Shown here: piece after piece, positions 60,213 to 64,000 of the stretch
How the letters are laid out: the number at the start of each line of letters is the position of its first letter
Position numbering within the stretch: the first letter of the stretch is position 1
From: Streptomyces spiroverticillatus
GTDB taxonomy: Bacteria; Actinomycetota; Actinomycetes; Streptomycetales; Streptomycetaceae
Assembly: GCA_014650415.1 (NCBI GenBank)
Contig: BMUX01000013.1
Coordinates: 124,001 to 188,000 of the forward strand
Direction of reading: 5' to 3'
DNA length: 64,000 nt
Position numbers and translations under genes: made by a program
Notes under the pieces: model-generated
Told to the model about the DNA's origin: nothing
What the model saw: only the letters and a program-made list of their open reading frames with translations
Database searches by the model: none

Positions 60213-60965
60213 ATGGCTTTCTCGGCTTTCGCAGCTTCCGCGCAGAGGTCCCGCACACCGGCCGCCGTCCGCACGGGATTTCGTGCGGCGGCGGCCGGGC
60301 TGCTCCTGCTGGCGGTGGGCGGCTGCGGCGAGTCCCCACCGCAGGAGAAGAGCGCGCCGCCGCCCGCAGCCCCCACCCAGGACCCCACCCGCATCCCCGG
60401 GGTCGGCGACCGGCTGACCGCGAAGATCCCGGCGGACTCGCGGCAGGTCGTCGCCGTGTACGGGAAGTCCAGGGACTCGGCGGACGCCACGGTCGTCCTG
60501 TACGACAAGGAAGGCCCGAACTGGAAGCAGCGGGGCCGCTGGCCCGCGCACAACGGCGTCAAGGGCTGGACCCCCGACCACCGCGAGGACGACAGGCGCA
60601 GCCCCGCCGGAGTCTTCACGCTGACCGACGCCGGCGGTGTGCTCCCCGACCCGGGGGCGAAGCTGCCGTACACGCGCAGCGCCTCGATCGCCGCGCCGCG
60701 CTCCTGGGCCAAGACGCACTGGCACGACTTCGACTACGTCATCGCCATCGACTACAACCGCGTCAAGGGCACCCCGCCCAACGACCCGACCCGCCCCCAG
60801 GGCCGGAAGAAGGGCGGCGGGATCTGGCTCCACATGGACCACGGCAGCGGCACCTCGGCGTGCGTGAGCGTCTCCAGGGCGGCGATGGAGACGCTGCTGC
60901 GGAGCGTGGACCCGGGGCGGAAACCGGTGATGGTGATGGGGGACGCCGCCTATCTGAGGAGCTGA
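60213..60965 (+). CDS. L,D-transpeptidase-like (YkuD) lipoprotein
   Basis: 250 residues. N-terminal lipobox LAVGGCGES (a [LV]xGC type) after a hydrophobic AAAAGLLLLAVGG run implies membrane anchoring. The catalytic region reads GGGIWLHMDHGSGTSACVSV, matching the HG...SxxC layout of YkuD enzymes, and HWHDFDYVIAIDYNRVKG precedes. Roles: cell-wall crosslinking or protein attachment. Start among GTG 60189, ATG 60204 and ATG 60213 is open; I chose the shortest. Confidence 0.8.
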   Translation: MAFSAFAASAQRSRTPAAVRTGFRAAAAGLLLLAVGGCGESPPQEKSAPPPAAPTQDPTRIPGVGDRLTAKIPADSRQVVAVYGKSRDSADATVVLYDKEGPNWKQRGRWPAHNGVKGWTPDHREDDRRSPAGVFTLTDAGGVLPDPGAKLPYTRSASIAAPRSWAKTHWHDFDYVIAIDYNRVKGTPPNDPTRPQGRKKGGGIWLHMDHGSGTSACVSVSRAAMETLLRSVDPGRKPVMVMGDAAYLRS

Positions 60966-60983
60966 GCGGGGCTCTTGAAGGGC

Positions 60984-61011
60984 GGAGCGGGGCCCGGGAG
61001 GACCCCGCTCC
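60984..61011 (+). terminator. hairpin between the lipoprotein and GH109 genes
   Basis: GGAGCGGGG (60984-60992) pairs with CCCCGCTCC (61003-61011) in a 20-30 bp gap between convergent genes. Confidence 0.75.
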
Positions 61012-61019
61012 TCACCCCG

Positions 61020-62450
61020 TTACGCCTTCGGCTTCTCCGAGTCCACGCCCGGCCGCGCCTTCTTCCACTCGCCCCGGGTGAAGTCCGGGATCTGCTGCGG
61101 GGCGCCCTTGGCCCGTATCGACAGATGACTCAGCGGGACCGGCGCCGTCCAGGTCGCCGCGTCGTACACGTCGAAGTCGGGGACCAGACCGAGCTGCATG
61201 CACTGCATCAGCCGGAACAGCATCAGGTAGTCCATGCCGCCGTGGCCGCCGGGCGGGTTGGAGTGTTCCTTCCACAGCCAGTGGTCCCACTCCGCGTACT
61301 TCTTGAAGTCGTCCCACTGGTCGTTGGTGTTGGTGGGCTCCAGGTAGATGCGCGGCGGGTAGTCCTCGAAGAGGCCGAGCGTGCCGCCGAGGCTGTTGAT
61401 CCTGCTGTACGGGTGCGGGGTCGACACGTCGTGTTCGAGCCGGATGACGCGGCCCTTGGCGGTCTGGACGAGGCTGATCGTACGGTCGGACTCGATGTAC
61501 GACTCCTTCCAGCTCGGGTCGCCCGGCGGCATGTGCTTCTTGCGGTACTCGGCCAGGCCCAGCGCCGGGGAGCCGACGCTGACGACGCTCACCGCGCGGT
61601 CGCCCCGGTTGACGTCCATGTAGTTGCCGACCGGGCCGAAGCCGTGGTTGGGGTAGAGGTCGCCGCGCAGACGGGTGTGCCACAGGCGGCGCCAGGGGCC
61701 CTCGTAGTAGTCGGGGTCGAACATCAGGCCGCGCAGGTCGTGGTTGTAGGCGCCCGCGCCGTGCAGGAGGTCGCCGAACAGGCCCGCGTGGGCCATCCGC
61801 AGGACGCGCATCTCGTTGCGGCCGTAGCAGCAGTTCTCCAGCTGCATGCAGTGGCGTCTTGTGCGCTCGGAGGTGTCGACCAGGTCCCAGAGCTCCTCCA
61901 TGCGCATGGCCAGCGGACACTCCACGCCGACGTGCTTGCCGTTGAGCATGGCGGTCTTGCACATCTCGTAGTGGAAGTCCCACGGGGTGGCGACGTACAC
62001 GAAGTCGATGTCGCCGCGCTTGCAGAGGTTCTTGTAGTCGTCCTCGTTCTTGGCGTAGATCGCGGGGGCGGGCTGCCCCGCCTTCACGACCTTCGCTGCC
62101 GCCTTCTCGGCCTTGGCGCGGACCGGGTCGCAGACGGCGACGACCTTGACGTTCGGCAGGGCGAGGAAGAGGTCGATCATGCCGTCGCCCCGGTTGCCGA
62201 GGCCGATCATGCCGACGCGTACGGTGCTGCGGCGCTCGAAGGGGACGTTCGCCATGGTCTTGCCGCGCCGGCGGGGCGCCTCGTCCCGGGACGAGGCGGC
62301 GTGCGCGGTGCCCGCCGCGCCGAGTGCGCCCCCCGCGCCGAGGCCGAGTCCCGCGCCGACTGCTCCGGCGGTGCGCAGCGCGGAGCGGCGGGTCACGCCG
62401 TCGGGGCCGGTGTTTTCGTCAGGGGTCGGTGTCGCCGTGTCGTCGTACAT
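61020..62450 (-). CDS. Tat-exported GH109-type enzyme (Gfo/Idh/MocA fold)
   Basis: 476 residues. Tat signal VTRRSALRTAGAVGAGLGLG, unusual for an NAD-binding fold. The Rossmann loop is VGMIGLGNRGDGMID, followed by CDPVRAKAEKAA and VECPLAMRMEELWDLV. The export, the NRGD loop and the C-terminal part (GHGGMDYLMLFRLMQCM) match GH109 alpha-N-acetylgalactosaminidases, which use a tightly bound NAD for a redox-elimination mechanism. The NAD cofactor would be loaded in the cytosol, which explains Tat. GGAGG precedes the ATG at 62448-62450. Confidence 0.85.
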   Translation of the reverse strand: MYDDTATPTPDENTGPDGVTRRSALRTAGAVGAGLGLGAGGALGAAGTAHAASSRDEAPRRRGKTMANVPFERRSTVRVGMIGLGNRGDGMIDLFLALPNVKVVAVCDPVRAKAEKAAAKVVKAGQPAPAIYAKNEDDYKNLCKRGDIDFVYVATPWDFHYEMCKTAMLNGKHVGVECPLAMRMEELWDLVDTSERTRRHCMQLENCCYGRNEMRVLRMAHAGLFGDLLHGAGAYNHDLRGLMFDPDYYEGPWRRLWHTRLRGDLYPNHGFGPVGNYMDVNRGDRAVSVVSVGSPALGLAEYRKKHMPPGDPSWKESYIESDRTISLVQTAKGRVIRLEHDVSTPHPYSRINSLGGTLGLFEDYPPRIYLEPTNTNDQWDDFKKYAEWDHWLWKEHSNPPGGHGGMDYLMLFRLMQCMQLGLVPDFDVYDAATWTAPVPLSHLSIRAKGAPQQIPDFTRGEWKKARPGVDSEKPKA

Positions 62451-62614
62451 CGGACCTCCGTGAAAGGGATCGGGTGTCGATCACCCTCACGGAGGGACCG
62501 GGTGGGGCACAAGGGGCTTGTGGGCAAAGGGAGTTGGACTTGTTCCGTCCGGTTGATGGATTCTTGCGCGGGAAGGTTTGAGAGCCGCCCCTCGCGGTGG
62601 TGCGGGCCGTCGTC

Positions 62615-64000
62615 TCACGGTCGTGTGGAGCGCTCCAGATCCAGGAGTACGGAGCGGTACGGGCGGCCCGTGGCGTGGTCCATGCCGACCTCGCACATCC
62701 GGTTCGCCGAGAGGTACGCGTCGTACTCCCGCGCGCCGACCTCGGCGGCCTCCCGGGCGGTGGCGGACTCGGTCAGCTCCTGGTGGAGCATGCCCCGGTC
62801 GCCCGCGAACGCGCAGCAGCGCAGGTCGTCCGGGACCACCACCTCGTCGGCGCACGCCTCGGCCACCTGACGCAACTGCGCCTCGTCGCCCAGGTGTTGC
62901 ATCGAGCAGGTGGGGTGCAGCACGGCGGAGGCGACCGTGCGGTGCACGGTCAGCGTCGGCAGCAGCTCATCGGCGGCCCAGACGATCGAGTCCACGATCT
63001 TCAGCTCGGCGTGCAACTCCCGGTTCTCGTCGGTGAGATACGGCACCACCTCGTGCGCGATGCCCAGCGTGCACGACGACGCGTCGACGACCAGCGGGAG
63101 CCGACCGCCGGCCGTCCAGCCCCAGGCGGCCTCCACGATGCGGTTGGCCATCACCGTGTTGCCGTCCACGTACCCCTTGGAGTGCCAGATGGTGGCGCAG
63201 CAGGTGCCGCGCACGTCGGAGGGGATCCACACCGGCTTTCCGGCGCGCGCCGACACCGCGACGACCGCCTCCGGGAGGGAGGGGCCCGTGTGGCCCTCCG
63301 GGGCGCCGAAGATCCGGTTGACGCAGGCCGGGTAGTACACGGCGTGCGCCCCGGAGCGGGAGGTGCGGGGGAGCGCACGGGCTGCGGCGCCCGGGATCTC
63401 CGGGAGCCAGCTCGGGACGAGGTCGGGACGTACCGCCTTCCTCGCCAGACCCGTCACGGAGGTCAGCAGCCGGTCGGAGATCTTGTCGGCGGCCGCCACG
63501 GCGAGGCGGGCCGAAGCCTCGACCGCCTTGAAGTTCTTCGCGGTGAGCGCGGCGATGCGCTCCTCGCGGGGCGAGTGCCTGCGGTGGCGGAACTCCTTCA
63601 TCAGCGCGCCCGTGTCGATGCCGACCGGGCAGGCGATCTTGCAGGTGGAGTCGCCCGCGCAGGTGTCCACGGCGTCGTACCCGTACGCGTCGAGGAGCTG
63701 CACGCCGACCGGCGAGTCCAACGGCTGGCGCATCAACTCCCGGCGCAGCACGATGCGTTGACGGGGTGTGGTGGTCAGGTCGCCGCTGGGGCAGGTCGGT
63801 TCGCAGAAGCCGCACTCGATGCACGGGTCGGCCTCGGTCTCGACGCGGGGGATGGTCTTCAGGCCGCGCAGATGGGCCTCGGGGTCCCGGTTGAGGACGA
63901 TGCGCGGGGCGAGGACGCCGTCCGGGTCGATCAACTCCTTGGTGCGCCACATGAGTTCGGTGGCCTGGGGGCCCCACTCCAGCTCCAGGAACGGGCTGAT
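62615..64000 (-). CDS. FAD/Fe-S dehydrogenase, C-terminal Fe-S part (truncated by window)
   Basis: About 461 residues run to the window edge with no start. Visible are two ferredoxin-like clusters, CIECGFCEPTCPSGD and CAGDSTCKIACPVG, then CCG-like domains with RGTCCATIWHSKG and LRCCAFAGDRG. That is the C-terminal half of FAD-linked 2-hydroxyacid (D-lactate-type) dehydrogenases that reduce quinone; the FAD domain lies past 64000. Probable substrate D-lactate or another 2-hydroxyacid; not certain. Confidence 0.88.
   Translation of the reverse strand: MSPFLELEWGPQATELMWRTKELIDPDGVLAPRIVLNRDPEAHLRGLKTIPRVETEADPCIECGFCEPTCPSGDLTTTPRQRIVLRRELMRQPLDSPVGVQLLDAYGYDAVDTCAGDSTCKIACPVGIDTGALMKEFRHRRHSPREERIAALTAKNFKAVEASARLAVAAADKISDRLLTSVTGLARKAVRPDLVPSWLPEIPGAAARALPRTSRSGAHAVYYPACVNRIFGAPEGHTGPSLPEAVVAVSARAGKPVWIPSDVRGTCCATIWHSKGYVDGNTVMANRIVEAAWGWTAGGRLPLVVDASSCTLGIAHEVVPYLTDENRELHAELKIVDSIVWAADELLPTLTVHRTVASAVLHPTCSMQHLGDEAQLRQVAEACADEVVVPDDLRCCAFAGDRGMLHQELTESATAREAAEVGAREYDAYLSANRMCEVGMDHATGRPYRSVLLDLERSTRP

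Overview
The window is high-GC actinobacterial DNA with strong G/C bias at third codon positions, abundant GTG starts and large shadow ORFs. The gene content points to Streptomyces: an SSI-family protease inhibitor, tripeptidyl aminopeptidase, MurT/GatD, a multiple-ClpP-type paralogue and many Tat/Sec-exported hydrolases. From memory only, the urease-tap-pfkA neighbourhood recalls the SCO1214-SCO1236 arm of S. coelicolor. No tRNA, rRNA, IS element, prophage or CRISPR array was seen.

Layout. 1-8.3 kb: a ClpP paralogue that has lost its catalytic Ser and His, an orphan Phd-type antitoxin, the urease operon ureABC-F-G-D, a DUF4190 membrane protein and the secreted aminopeptidase Tap. 8.3-20.7 kb: PlsC acyltransferase, HtpG (with a 14-bp tandem repeat at its end), Sfp-type PPTase plus phosphoesterase, a TetR/amidohydrolase/NCS1-permease locus, a YdcF-like membrane protein, an SSI inhibitor, a 53-residue membrane protein, CtaG and 6-phosphofructokinase. 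20.7-25.7 kb: a perfect parS-like palindrome, the GatD/MurT lipid II amidation pair, peptide deformylase, and a divergent TetR/acyl-CoA dehydrogenase pair with overlapping operators. 25.7-27.3 kb is an untidy segment with a lone secreted protein, two possible gene remnants and several hairpins.

27.3-37.2 kb: glutathione peroxidase, a SIS-domain protein divergent from a hydroxyacid dehydrogenase, and a GntR/LacI-type regulator divergent from a translationally coupled PL8 lyase-GH16 pair. 37.2-41.5 kb: a phosphonate-use locus of LysR regulator, phosphonoacetate hydrolase PhnA, a phosphate-ester-type transporter and a phosphonate-associated FAD oxidoreductase. An aldehyde dehydrogenase 3 kb further on could supply the missing step from phosphonoacetaldehyde. 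41.5-54.6 kb: an asnB disrupted by a one-base frameshift, MarR, TesB, a DUF3516 Ski2-like helicase, a YdjM-family protein, a carboxylesterase, a proline iminopeptidase and two tiny secreted proteins. 54.6-64 kb: a heterodimeric ABC exporter with one predicted dead ATP site, a PNGase A-like amidase, an L,D-transpeptidase-like lipoprotein, a Tat-exported GH109 enzyme and the C-terminal part of an FAD/Fe-S dehydrogenase.

Two themes connect genes. One is phosphonate breakdown: aminophosphonate to aldehyde to phosphonoacetate to acetate plus phosphate. The other is a spread-out set of exported enzymes (PL8 lyase, GH16, PNGase A-like, GH109) whose families attack glycosaminoglycans and glycoproteins. 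Gene starts were chosen from Shine-Dalgarno spacing, TANNNT boxes directly before leaderless starts, signal peptides and family length.
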